NCBI RefSeq assembly: GCF_009737085.1
Contig: NZ_WOVL01000016.1
Location: forward strand, 56,149-120,148
DNA from: Paenibacillus sp. NEAU-GSW1
GTDB lineage: Bacteria > Bacillota > Bacilli > Paenibacillales > Paenibacillaceae
Direction of reading: 5' to 3'
Length of the DNA stretch: 64,000 nt
The notes beneath the pieces are model-generated. The model searched no databases. It was not told where the DNA came from and saw only the letters and a program-made list of their open reading frames with translations. Positions 45,038 through 53,850 of the stretch are shown here, in pieces (the first letter of the stretch is position 1; each line of letters opens with the position of its first letter). Both the position numbers and the translations under genes were made by a program.

Positions 45038-45553
45038 ATGGAAGCGGAAGATACGATTACGAAGATGATTACAAAAGAGGAATTTGCAGCGGTATCGGAT
45101 CTGTTTCGCCAAGCGTATCCTTATTTAATTCATGAAATCGAGCGCGTTGAGTCGGAACGCGGCAAGTTGAATGATTTTCAGCTCCTTCGCGCTGTTTCCA
45201 GAGCGAAACAAAGTATCGCTGTGGTCAATTGGGATTATCGCAAAATGGTGAATGCGGTTTTTGACGCGTATGTGGAAATTTATAAGGAAACCGGACGAAA
45301 AGAAGCCGATGAATGGGCAATCGTTACGTTTGGATGCAGCAGGTATATAAAAATTTCTAGCGAAGATCAGTCTAATATTGACGAAAATGACGCCAGGGAA
45401 CAACACGATAAGCTCGACGAAGCGAGTCTGCACATCTTAATGAATGAGTTGACTCTACAAATGGAAGCGAAAGAAGCGGAGCTGCTCCAGCTTTATGAAC
45501 AATTTCAACGATTGCAAAAGCTTGCTCGGGAATTAACGACAGAAGAAAAATAA
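45038..45553 (+). CDS. Hypothetical protein with C-terminal coiled coil
   Basis: 171 residues, soluble, charged. Residues about 130-170 (LHILMNELTLQMEAKEAELL...) form a likely coiled coil. No recognised family. Own terminator. Confidence 0.65.
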   Translation: MEAEDTITKMITKEEFAAVSDLFRQAYPYLIHEIERVESERGKLNDFQLLRAVSRAKQSIAVVNWDYRKMVNAVFDAYVEIYKETGRKEADEWAIVTFGCSRYIKISSEDQSNIDENDAREQHDKLDEASLHILMNELTLQMEAKEAELLQLYEQFQRLQKLARELTTEEK

Positions 45554-45555
45554 AT

Positions 45556-45593
45556 AAACAAAACTCCAGGCACGATGACCTGGAGTTTTGTTT
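45556..45593. terminator. Bidirectional terminator
   Basis: AAACAAAACTCCAGG, eight-base loop, CCTGGAGTTTTGTTT. Confidence 0.92.
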
Positions 45594-45621
45594 ATTTCCG
45601 CGAGAGATGGGGAATACTTTC

Positions 45622-46116
45622 TTATACGCGGCGCGCTGTTACATAAGTCTTGTCCCATGCGCTGCCTTTAAAGGTCGAGATCGTTACGCCAATACCAACT
45701 TTGTACGTGTGCAGTAATTTACCATTGCCAATATAAATGCTGACATGATTGATTACGCCGTCACGGTTCGTATCGGAGAATACGAGATCGCCGGCTTTAA
45801 GATTAGCTTTGGACACTTTAATTCCGACTTTGGATTGATCTTTGGACGAACGCGGCAAGCTAATGCCATGTTTTTTATATACATATTGAGTAAAAGAAGA
45901 GCAGTCAAATGAAGAAGTGATGCCTGAAGGCGCTCCGAATTTATATGGCTTGCCTAAGAAAGATTTACCGGTTGCGATGATTGCATTCGCTTTCGAGCTG
46001 CTGATAGCGGCATGCGCTTGTTGCGGCGCGGCAACTGCTGCGCTGCCAAGGGCAATTGAAAGGCTTAGTCCGATACCTGCGATTGTTTTCATAAAGTTTT
46101 GTTTTTTGTTGTTCAT
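45622..46116 (-). CDS. Secreted NlpC/P60 (C40) peptidoglycan endopeptidase
   Basis: 164 residues. Signal peptide ending AHA, then a single NlpC/P60 domain with catalytic Cys in SFDCSSFTQYVY and catalytic His in NHVSIYIGNG. No SH3 or LysM binding domain, so a minimal wall hydrolase. Strong AGGAGG upstream. It is the last clearly core-like gene before the AT-rich island. Confidence 0.92.
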   Translation of the reverse strand: MNNKKQNFMKTIAGIGLSLSIALGSAAVAAPQQAHAAISSSKANAIIATGKSFLGKPYKFGAPSGITSSFDCSSFTQYVYKKHGISLPRSSKDQSKVGIKVSKANLKAGDLVFSDTNRDGVINHVSIYIGNGKLLHTYKVGIGVTISTFKGSAWDKTYVTARRV

Positions 46117-46425
46117 AGTAATTACCTCCTGTAATTTATGTAGATTTTGTAGGTCTGAGGTCTAGTGGCGATCAACTGAGACTAGCATAACACACAAAAA
46201 AGTCCCATCATTTACTAATGGGAGCTAAAATGCTTGTCTTATATGGGGAAAACTCGGTTTATTAAAATAAGATGAAAGAACATTAATTTTGGACAGATTG
46301 ACAAAATCATCTTTGTAAGGGCTTCCATTATTGAATGCGGCTATATTAGAGGTTAAAAAGATAGATATAGTGATTGTATTAAAATAGCCTTTGTTAACAT
46401 AACTTATATTATGTATATAAAATAT

Positions 46426-46480
46426 AAAAGCTTAGATAAGGTTCTGATCTTGATCTAGACCAAACCTTATCTAAGCTTTT
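46426..46480. terminator. Long hairpin terminator
   Basis: AAAAGCTTAGATAAGGTT and its exact reverse complement around a 19-base spacer; ends 3 bases from the stop of the gene at 46483. Confidence 0.85.
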
Positions 46481-46482
46481 AT

Positions 46483-46761
46483 TTAAATAACTCGATTGAT
46501 GCTTTCTCTAATTTGTATTAACTCATTTATAAAGTAATCCAACTGATGTTGAGTCGTTTCGATTTGCTTCATTTGAGGGGCTTGATTAGATGAACGTTCG
46601 TCATCAATGGGGTTTTCTAAAGCTTCCAAAGCTAAAGCAGCTGCTACTGCTCCAATTCCATCTCCCAAAGTAGCTATGGATGCTCCAATAAACGCGAGCT
46701 TAGCGATCTGGATATCCCTTAGAGTGGACAGATCCTTTGATCTCTTATTGTTATAATCCAT
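46483..46761 (-). CDS. Small hypothetical protein with hydrophobic Gly/Ala segment
   Basis: 92 residues from ATG 46761, which has AGGAAGGA upstream; the frame is open to 46839 but without such a site. A segment LAFIGASIATLGDGIGAVAAALALEAL is amphipathic or membrane-seeking, flanked by charged tails. Function unknown; AT-rich. Confidence 0.6.
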   Translation of the reverse strand: MDYNNKRSKDLSTLRDIQIAKLAFIGASIATLGDGIGAVAAALALEALENPIDDERSSNQAPQMKQIETTQHQLDYFINELIQIRESINRVI

Positions 46762-47231
46762 GGTCAAATCCTTCCTGTAAGGGATATGGTCATCATCGAT
46801 CATAATAGCATATGCAGTTTGGGCGGAGTTGGAGCCCATTGATATTTGTTCAACTTCACTAGGCTTGGGTGAATAAGATTGTCGATTGTGGAAACGCTTT
46901 CATTTAGGAACGAAAAATGGGAGCCAATAAAAGATGGATTCAGTTACTAAGATACACAACAAGTTATGAAAACTAAATAAAACAATAACTACAATTGAAA
47001 AGCAATTAAATAAGCTATTTAGGAAAGCTTCTGAAATTTATCAATTGAATAAATCCGTGACCAATTAAATAAAAGATAGACGAATTATTAAATCGTCATG
47101 AACGATAAAAACGATTATAAACAAAAGATTATTATAAACAAAAGATAGAATTGATCTAGACAAGACAACATGAAATGAATTTGATCAAATGAAATGTATC
47201 GGTTTTACCGAATTACTTTTTCACAAAACTC

Positions 47232-47250
47232 GTATTTTATACATATGTCA
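47232..47250 (+). repeat. Left copy of 19-bp direct repeat (putative att)
   Basis: GTATTTTATACATATGTCA; 18 of 19 bases match the copy at 53081-53099 in the same orientation. Confidence 0.6.
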
Positions 47251-47406
47251 ATATTGTTGTTGCATTTCTTATAACTCGTAAAGCTCGTGTGCCACATTAT
47301 ATAGGTTGTTTATGAGATGTTTTTCCTCGTTTGAAATACTAAGTTATTTTTCTTATAGTTTACCCCTGTGTGTCTCTTCATGGATTCTTATTCTTTCCCT
47401 TATGTA

Positions 47407-47445
47407 AAACAAAGAGCAAGATCCCGTGGATCTTGCTCTTTGTTT
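47407..47445. terminator. Hairpin terminator
   Basis: AAACAAAGAGCAAGATCC-type arms, three-base loop, exact complement ending in TTTGTTT. Inside the element, downstream of the nucleotidyltransferase gene. Confidence 0.85.
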
Positions 47446-47583
47446 GTGAAATGTGTCTCGGGATTGGTGCCATTCAACTTCATCCTAGATGATCACATAA
47501 CCGGCTGCCGCGGTGTACATTCAAAATGTTCGTGCCGCCTTAGAGCGTAATAACCCGGCTCTCAAATCAACGCGCTATGACAT

Positions 47584-48699
47584 CTAGACTTTACTTTCGT
47601 AATAAGTCTCGAATTCAGCAACAGAGTCAAACTGGTTTAATGATACACCTTCTGCTTTGAGGTGATTCTCTAACTTTTCAATAAGCTGCAGAACGGCTAC
47701 TCGCAACGGTTCAAAGTCGGTTGGATCCAAGAGCGAAACAAGATCTGGATACCCATAACGAGCGTATAACTCGCGATGCTCACCCAAGTCAACATGACTA
47801 GGCCAACGTCCCTTTTCCGCAGCGTACAAAATTCGGGCTAGCCCATCTTGTACGCCAATTGCTACGAAGAAAGCTGTTTCGTAATGTTCTTTGTCGCATG
47901 CGGTTAGCAGTTTGTTCATCATTCCCCTTTCCTCTTCGTAATACCCCTTCATTCGTCCGCTGAAAGAGCGAATTTCTTCTCGTCTGTTTTGTCGCTCCGA
48001 TATAAGGTGAAGCGTATCTCCAGTTAGTTTCTCACACGCTGACATTATTTCATTTGGCGTACGGCTGAACATAATGGTATCAAGGTATTGATCCAGTTGA
48101 TCCGGCTTTATGGGGAGATTTCTGACTTGCTCGCGATAATGGCCCCAACTGCGCTTATAGTAAATTTGGTTCAAGAAGCCAAGCGACTTAAAAATGTTTG
48201 CCGCGATCTCTTGAGCCTGGGTTCGACAATAGACCAACTCCTTGGAGGCTTCGGTAAGCCGCATTTTAGCCAAGTTGATCAGGCAATCCTTTAATACGGA
48301 TTCGGCTTTGCTGATCAAGTCAGCTGCTTTGGACTCACTGCCCATGTTGGATATTATCTCACGGAGCCCCATGAACCTCGCAAGATCATCTTCTGATCGA
48401 ACATATAACAGCTCACAGTCTGCAATAATCGTCGTGCTCCACTCCTCAGATTTTGCCATTCTTTCAGCACGATCCCATGCGATTGGCCAGAAATCAAAAC
48501 TTATACCGTCGATAATAAACTGGCACTCCACTTCTCTTCCTTTGGCCGTGGCCGGAATGAAAAAGAAATCCAAATCCGATCGTTCAGTCGCTCGACCCTG
48601 TAAATATGATCCGTAGTATCCGACAATAGCAACATCTTGAGGGAAATGGGTCTTAATATGTTTTACAATAATGTCAGCTACAGCAAAAACATCAACCAT
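47584..48699 (-). CDS. Nucleotidyltransferase-domain protein, probable transposon cargo
   Basis: 371 residues. N-terminal pol-beta-type nucleotidyltransferase motif GSYLQGRATERSDLDFFF (about 30-47; Asp42 and Asp44 metal ligands, third carboxylate possibly in GISFDFW). The C-terminal 250 residues are helical and unrecognised, resembling the helical domain of aminoglycoside nucleotidyltransferases. AAGGAGG lies 7 bases before the ATG. Drug modification is an inference from position in a Tn554-like element; the length exceeds classical ANT(9) (about 260 residues). A toxin-like MNT enzyme is an alternative. Confidence 0.7.
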   Translation of the reverse strand: MVDVFAVADIIVKHIKTHFPQDVAIVGYYGSYLQGRATERSDLDFFFIPATAKGREVECQFIIDGISFDFWPIAWDRAERMAKSEEWSTTIIADCELLYVRSEDDLARFMGLREIISNMGSESKAADLISKAESVLKDCLINLAKMRLTEASKELVYCRTQAQEIAANIFKSLGFLNQIYYKRSWGHYREQVRNLPIKPDQLDQYLDTIMFSRTPNEIMSACEKLTGDTLHLISERQNRREEIRSFSGRMKGYYEEERGMMNKLLTACDKEHYETAFFVAIGVQDGLARILYAAEKGRWPSHVDLGEHRELYARYGYPDLVSLLDPTDFEPLRVAVLQLIEKLENHLKAEGVSLNQFDSVAEFETYYESKV

Positions 48700-49023
48700 C
48701 AGATAACCTCCTTGTTGTTCTATATGATTATATCAAATACAGTCCCTAATTTTGGGAAAAAATTAATTATAACTATTCTGATCATTAACACAAAAAACTG
48801 CCAATCGTTCGCCGGCAGTCTCCCGTTAATGAACATAACAAATACATTTTGCATCCCTCTTTTCCAAATCAAATATCAAGTTAAGATCTGCTCGATGTTC
48901 ATTTTTAATAATACCACATATTGGAACTAAATTCCCGTTAGCATAAGCCGTCGTGCCAGTCTAGAACTTATATTTTCACTCTATATAACTTTGTTTCATC
49001 AACACATATGGTGTACTCATGTT
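48700..49023. other. Gap between cargo and tnpC
   Basis: 324 bases, AT-rich, no ORF with support. Contains a short inverted repeat CTGCC...GGCAG near 48800 that may end the tnp operon transcript. Confidence 0.4.
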
Positions 49024-49485
49024 TTACTGGTGCTTTTCAAATTCCTCTTTCAACCAAAGCTTATTATTCTGCGCGATGTATTGCTCTGATTGGATTAACA
49101 ACTCCACAAGCTCTGACTTTGAAAGCTTCATATACCGCCTTCTAACTCGTTCTATATCCCGATCTTCCTTAACCTGTTTAAAGATATTTGAGAGCTCCTC
49201 CTGTGGCATTCTAGGCGCTTTCCGAGCTTTGGAACTCTTTGATGTCGAGTGCTGGGAGATGTATTCATGCAACTCTTTGTTTGAAAGAATAGTATTGGCG
49301 TGTATTCCTATTCCATCAGGGTCTATTTCTTTCGATTTTTGTGCAACTGCTCGATGAGAAACTCTTTTGGATTCACTAGCTAAGAGATCAGTAGCTTGTT
49401 TCCCCAACTCAAATGCACGCCTCTTCTTTTTTTCATAAACATCATGTAACCAATCAATTGTTGGAGAATCGGATTCCCGGTTCAT
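49024..49485 (-). CDS. tnpC: TnpC-like accessory protein of Tn554-type transposon
   Basis: 153 residues, basic N-terminal half and helical C-terminal half (LSKSELVELLIQSEQYIAQN). Tn554 TnpC sets the orientation and efficiency of integration and has no catalytic motif, matching this. ATG 49485 has AAGGGG 9 bases upstream, in the tnpB stop region; the longer frame to 49527 overlaps tnpB. Confidence 0.7.
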   Translation of the reverse strand: MNRESDSPTIDWLHDVYEKKKRRAFELGKQATDLLASESKRVSHRAVAQKSKEIDPDGIGIHANTILSNKELHEYISQHSTSKSSKARKAPRMPQEELSNIFKQVKEDRDIERVRRRYMKLSKSELVELLIQSEQYIAQNNKLWLKEEFEKHQ

Positions 49486-49489
49486 ACAT

Positions 49490-51577
49490 TTAGTCCCCTT
49501 GATATTTTTCGATAAGTCGAATTTCATCTAGCTCATGTTTGGCACGGTTTTTAGCTATTTTCATTTTCTTCGCTTCAAGAGGTAAGCCTTGTTTTTCAAA
49601 CCTCTTTTCACTCTCGTCTGCCCAGTTATAATAAGCAAGGATCTCCTCTTTGAATTCCGGTCTTGGAACCTTTGCACCGCAACCAACACAGGCCATCTTT
49701 GTCGGACATACTGAATCGATCGTACATATCCCACCGACCACCTTTGACAATGTTCCAACTCTCTCGCGGTACTCTTCGAACATATCCTTGAGTTCATCAG
49801 GAGCCCTTAGAATTCCTTTTTGAATATCAATATACGATACCCAGTTTTCATGAAGCGTTTGGATGGACGATGAAATCTGTTGTTTTGTCGGTGCAGAATA
49901 ATAAGTTGTAACCTCAATGTCTCTTTGGTGGAGCAGGGTTTTCACAATATCCACCGGTATCTTTTCCGTTTGAGCTGCATGAGTCGCAAAAGCATGACGG
50001 AGTAAGTGTGCCTTGAAGACAACTTGGCTTCCCTCAGCCGTTTGGACCACAATGCCGTGTAATAAGAACCGCAAAATCGCATTTACTGAGAACTCGTTTA
50101 TGTGCTGATTCTGATACTGAAAGATGTACTTCTTATTCTGGGACATCAGGTGCTTTCGATTATTCACTCTAAATTCAACATCAGGCAGCATTTCAGACTT
50201 GTAGGAATCCTTTAACGTCTTCAATATTTCACTCATAAACTTAAAGACATCCTCAGGCATGTAATAATTTTCTGCCTCTTCTCTTCCCTTTGGGATTAGT
50301 CGAAAAATATAATTCTTCCTTGGTGGATCCATGCTTTTATCAATTGTAACCACGCAGCAATCCTTATCGTAACTGATCTGAAGGAGTTCGTTCATTCTCG
50401 CTCCGGATGAAGTAATGATATCTAGGGCGAATTTTGCAAACATACATGCAACAAAAATAGGCTCTATATTGATTAAGAGTCTGTTTGTCAGCCTAGCAGT
50501 ACGTGTTGTCTCAAAACCCTGAATCAAGAGCCCTTTATTCCGAGGTAAGAAAGGTGAAGGGATTTCTCCGCCCTCTTTTATGTCATATCCCCATTGATTC
50601 AAATAATCGATGCAGTTTTTCTTATGTTCCTCTGAAATGTAATCAGTTGCCCAGTTGCCCAACAATCTCATGCGCAGTAAATCCAAAAACCAAGGACCAT
50701 CTCCGACAGAACCGTCATCGAGCTTTTCGGCTTTAATGAATTCAAGAACGATATCCTCATCATTAAACTCTCGATAAGTTTTCTTTCTCCCCTGGTAACT
50801 GCCAAGCCCTTTCAAATCAACAAGTTGGAAGTACCATCGCTCACCAGCGTATTCAGTTTCGTCGTAATTGAATTCAATAGGCAAGGCAATACGTTCTGCT
50901 CTAGCCTTTGCTACGGCACTTCTGAATGCTTCGCGCAGTCGACGAACCTGATTCCATCGAAGATGACCTTCCGCCCTTATTTCGGGCAATAGCGGCGTTA
51001 CAGCAGAAGTGTCTTCTTTCCGTTTGTTTTTTGCTGTTGTTATTGCCTTCTCGCGCACAGAAAAATCTCGATTATCAAAAGGCAACAATGGTAAAACATA
51101 TGGTGCCAACTCTTCTTGTTTTTCAGTTGTAAATTTAGATCCGACCCATTTATTAAGGTTAAAAGTAATTGACCCATAAAACGTTAAAAATGATTGTCTC
51201 TGCCGATCTGAATGTTCTTTAAGAATCTGGCCTGATAGATACTGTTCAACGTGAGTAGGAGAAAACTCGGCCATTGATGAAAGTTGAAAATGATGGAATA
51301 GCTCACGAAATCGAGCATTTAAGACAGTCGTCATACTTGAGATTGATGCCGGGGACAAATTACGATTCGACAGACTAAGAAGAGCTAGTGCGAAATGGTT
51401 GCCCCAGGGGGTACCTGCGGATTTTCGAATAAAATAAGATAGATTCTTTTCTTCGACCTTATTCCAAAATGATTCTCCGTCCAAATCGCACAAGCATAAA
51501 ATAACATCGGTAATTTTGTTTTCTAACTGGATCTGCCACGTTTTATTCTCGGTTGGTACTTTGTTGTGTACACTCAT
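49490..51577 (-). CDS. tnpB: TnpB-like tyrosine recombinase of Tn554-type transposon
   Basis: 695 residues. Large N-terminal domain, then a phage-integrase catalytic domain: Arg in SSGARMNELLQI, HLLRHAFATH (HxxRH), and Tyr in VTTYYSAP. A C-terminal zinc-like Cys cluster (CTIDSVCPTKMACVGC) follows, as in Tn554 TnpB. Its start overlaps the tnpA stop by one base. Works with TnpA for excision and integration. Confidence 0.88.
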   Translation of the reverse strand: MSVHNKVPTENKTWQIQLENKITDVILCLCDLDGESFWNKVEEKNLSYFIRKSAGTPWGNHFALALLSLSNRNLSPASISSMTTVLNARFRELFHHFQLSSMAEFSPTHVEQYLSGQILKEHSDRQRQSFLTFYGSITFNLNKWVGSKFTTEKQEELAPYVLPLLPFDNRDFSVREKAITTAKNKRKEDTSAVTPLLPEIRAEGHLRWNQVRRLREAFRSAVAKARAERIALPIEFNYDETEYAGERWYFQLVDLKGLGSYQGRKKTYREFNDEDIVLEFIKAEKLDDGSVGDGPWFLDLLRMRLLGNWATDYISEEHKKNCIDYLNQWGYDIKEGGEIPSPFLPRNKGLLIQGFETTRTARLTNRLLINIEPIFVACMFAKFALDIITSSGARMNELLQISYDKDCCVVTIDKSMDPPRKNYIFRLIPKGREEAENYYMPEDVFKFMSEILKTLKDSYKSEMLPDVEFRVNNRKHLMSQNKKYIFQYQNQHINEFSVNAILRFLLHGIVVQTAEGSQVVFKAHLLRHAFATHAAQTEKIPVDIVKTLLHQRDIEVTTYYSAPTKQQISSSIQTLHENWVSYIDIQKGILRAPDELKDMFEEYRERVGTLSKVVGGICTIDSVCPTKMACVGCGAKVPRPEFKEEILAYYNWADESEKRFEKQGLPLEAKKMKIAKNRAKHELDEIRLIEKYQGD

Positions 51578-52932
51578 TATGAATCCATCCCTTCATAAAA
51601 CTCGCTTAACCAGTCTTCTGCGCGGCCCTCGTTTAGAAGCTTTAGATCAGAAATTACACTTGGTTCTTGGTTAATAACTTGTTTTTTCTTTGCCTTGTTT
51701 TTAAACTCTTTCTCACGCTTTAAGTAATTTTCTTGCAATCTTTCATGGAGATCTCTGAATTTTTGTTCATCGTAATAATGCTCGTAAATCGATAATGTTT
51801 CTGGATCTCTCCACTTCATGTACTCAATCAGCTGCTTCTTCTTATCTTCAATTTGACCGGCTGTTTCGGACGTTTCATAGATTCCCCTTAGCATCGACGT
51901 GACAAACCAATGCCGAGCCTTATGCGGATTCAGTTTTATCCCTACTTGTTTCGTGAACTTACTCCAATTCCAATAAAATGCAGTATACGTATAATCGGTG
52001 CCCCGAGAGGATAAGAATAATGACTCATCATCCGGGAGATCTTGGAATTTCATTTGAGAACTTGAGGAAAGCCGTCTTTCAGTATTCACATATTTTATTA
52101 ATAACTTGAGTGTCTCAGGTGAGATGCGAACAAATTTGATTCTTCTTTTAAAACTACCTTTGTTCATCGCAGCTAATTCATGGATATCGCTTCTCTTCCT
52201 ATAATCGCCTACAGTTAAGTCCAGAATTTCTGATATCCTAGCTCCTGTCTCAAATAAAAATCGGGAGATGACTTCATCTCGCAGGCTCCAATTACTAGCC
52301 TCTCCAGCATTATAAATTCGATATGGAAGATCCCAATCTCCGATTATTTCTGGGACCCATTCATCATTAATGACCTTGAAATATGAATCTGTTTGTTTAC
52401 GATGCGATATAGGATCTTCAGTTCCTGCCGCCTGAGGCATTTTAGGTCGATCGACTCGTACACCAGGTTGTCCACCAAATCTATCTTCGAAGTGAATGTC
52501 GACTAGTGGATTATTATGGGCATATAGCTTAAGATATATCATCGACTTGTAAAACCCTTTAGCCGCAGCTAAGAACAGGTTTACCGTCTTAGAGCTTTTG
52601 CTTGTCAGGTAGATTCCTTCATAACCGTCTCGCCCTCGAACTTTACATTCCATCTTCGAAATTAAGTAATCTCTAACGGCTACTTGGACTGCAGCTGCTT
52701 CATCATTCCATTGAACTAATCTTCCCTGATATTGACTCTTATGCTTTAGCCAGTAGAAAAAAGGCTCCAAAGCATTTAAATACGCAATAACAGAACTCTC
52801 ACCAATCCTAGTAATTTGATGATGATAATATTCGGTGAGAGGTATAAATGGTTTCTTCTCATCATCAAATACGATGAGTCTGTACTTACTAACTGTCCCC
52901 TTTGGACAGTATTGATGAAAATAGCTCCCCAT
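51577..52932 (-). CDS. tnpA: TnpA-like tyrosine recombinase of Tn554-type transposon
   Basis: 451 residues. SAM-like core-binding domain (about 45-140), then catalytic domain with Arg in FETGARISEILDL, NPHKARHWFVTS (HxxRH-type box, W in third position) and Tyr in SIYEHYYDE. A charged C-terminal tail follows. AAGGGGG lies before the ATG. First gene of the three-gene transposition operon. Confidence 0.88.
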   Translation of the reverse strand: MGSYFHQYCPKGTVSKYRLIVFDDEKKPFIPLTEYYHHQITRIGESSVIAYLNALEPFFYWLKHKSQYQGRLVQWNDEAAAVQVAVRDYLISKMECKVRGRDGYEGIYLTSKSSKTVNLFLAAAKGFYKSMIYLKLYAHNNPLVDIHFEDRFGGQPGVRVDRPKMPQAAGTEDPISHRKQTDSYFKVINDEWVPEIIGDWDLPYRIYNAGEASNWSLRDEVISRFLFETGARISEILDLTVGDYRKRSDIHELAAMNKGSFKRRIKFVRISPETLKLLIKYVNTERRLSSSSQMKFQDLPDDESLFLSSRGTDYTYTAFYWNWSKFTKQVGIKLNPHKARHWFVTSMLRGIYETSETAGQIEDKKKQLIEYMKWRDPETLSIYEHYYDEQKFRDLHERLQENYLKREKEFKNKAKKKQVINQEPSVISDLKLLNEGRAEDWLSEFYEGMDS

Positions 52933-53050
52933 ATTTCCCCCTTAACAACCGTTCAAAGGCAATAAAAAAAGGCCACTCCCGATAACAAAAACGGGACGCG
53001 CCAATATCATGTGACACATTATATGAGAATACAGGTCTAACATAGCATCG

Positions 53051-53230
53051 TCAATCAAACTTATAACTAAAGAATATATAGTATTTTATACAAATGTCAC
53101 TAGATTTTAATTGATCAGCCTCGCCTAAATAAATCAAATACAAAACAAAAAACCAAAATCGATTGCGAACCTTAATGATGATTGCAGCTTGCAACTTAGA
53201 CGCAGCGATGAATACCCGCAGTATTTTCAT
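53051..53230 (-). pseudogene. Small membrane protein gene, 3' end apparently replaced by transposon insertion
   Basis: ORF of 59 residues with a very strong GAGGAGGAG before ATG 53230 and one transmembrane segment (FWFFVLYLIYLGEA). The putative att repeat lies in its last codons (reading SDICIKY). Joining across to the left repeat keeps the frame and gives the alternative end EFCEKVIR and a stop, suggesting the element inserted here. Confidence 0.45.
53081..53099 (+). repeat. Right copy of 19-bp direct repeat (putative att)
   Basis: GTATTTTATACAAATGTCA; one mismatch from 47232-47250. Confidence 0.6.
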
Positions 53231-53349
53231 AGGGCTCCTCCTCGTTATAAACAACACTTAAGATGACAGCTATGTTCCATGCGTATGGCGCAGAACGCCA
53301 AAAAACCACCATCCCGAATAGCGGGACAGTGGTTCAACTTCTCCCAAAA

Positions 53350-53784
53350 TCAATCACGGTTAACTACGATTTGGACCGCCTCAATGAAAGTTGTGTATTC
53401 GGGATATACCCGAAGCCACAGCTGTACGTCAGTTCCCGCCTCAAGGACGGCCGGCGACACCTTTGTGATCCGATCCCCTCTCTTTTCGTAAATTTGCGTT
53501 TTTTCGGTGAGTTCGATATGAAGCCGCCGCTTTTCATCATCCTGCTTCGGATAACTCGAAAGGTAATTCTCGAATGCCGCCGCCGTCGGCATAAAATTCT
53601 CTAAACCAAGCGTGTAGGTCACCTTCAGCTTCAACCCGTCAATAATTTCCTTGTTGTGTTGATCTACTAGGGTGGCGACCGTACCGGGATATTGATAAAA
53701 AACATCTTCAACTTCTGATCGATCATCTTTGCTGCAGGAAGTTAAAATCACCAGACAAAAGAGCATGAAAAGGAACCGCTTCAC
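53350..53784 (-). CDS. Putative lipoprotein
   Basis: 144 residues from GTG 53784, which has AAGGAGG 6 bases upstream. Signal FLFMLFCLVILTSC gives lipobox LTSC. The mature part is charged with no recognised domain. It lies 66 bases downstream of the secreted protein gene at 53851, probably in the same transcript. Confidence 0.7.
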   Translation of the reverse strand: MKRFLFMLFCLVILTSCSKDDRSEVEDVFYQYPGTVATLVDQHNKEIIDGLKLKVTYTLGLENFMPTAAAFENYLSSYPKQDDEKRRLHIELTEKTQIYEKRGDRITKVSPAVLEAGTDVQLWLRVYPEYTTFIEAVQIVVNRD

Positions 53785-53850
53785 GTGTGGCCTCCTTGGG
53801 AAGCGGAACAGAACGGCCACAAGTCCGCCGTTCTGTCCGAATCGATTTTT

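Larger units (their letters stand above)
46762..47583. other. AT-rich gene-poor stretch
   Basis: About 820 bases with no gene I can support. It contains the putative left boundary repeat of the Tn554-like element (47232-47250) and the terminator at 47407-47445. Confidence 0.6.
47232..53099 (-). mobile_element. Tn554-like tyrosine-recombinase transposon
   Basis: A 5.9-kb segment with three co-directional genes in the tnpA-tnpB-tnpC order of Tn554 and a nucleotidyltransferase downstream of tnpC, where Tn554 carries its spectinomycin nucleotidyltransferase. Direct repeats of 19 bp lie at both edges. The boundaries are inferred from the repeats; the gene content is firm. Confidence 0.7.

Noticed and set aside
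49697..49706. TGTCGGACAT in the Tn554-like element
   Set aside because: Falls in tnpB codons for the Cys cluster; no adjacent sites.
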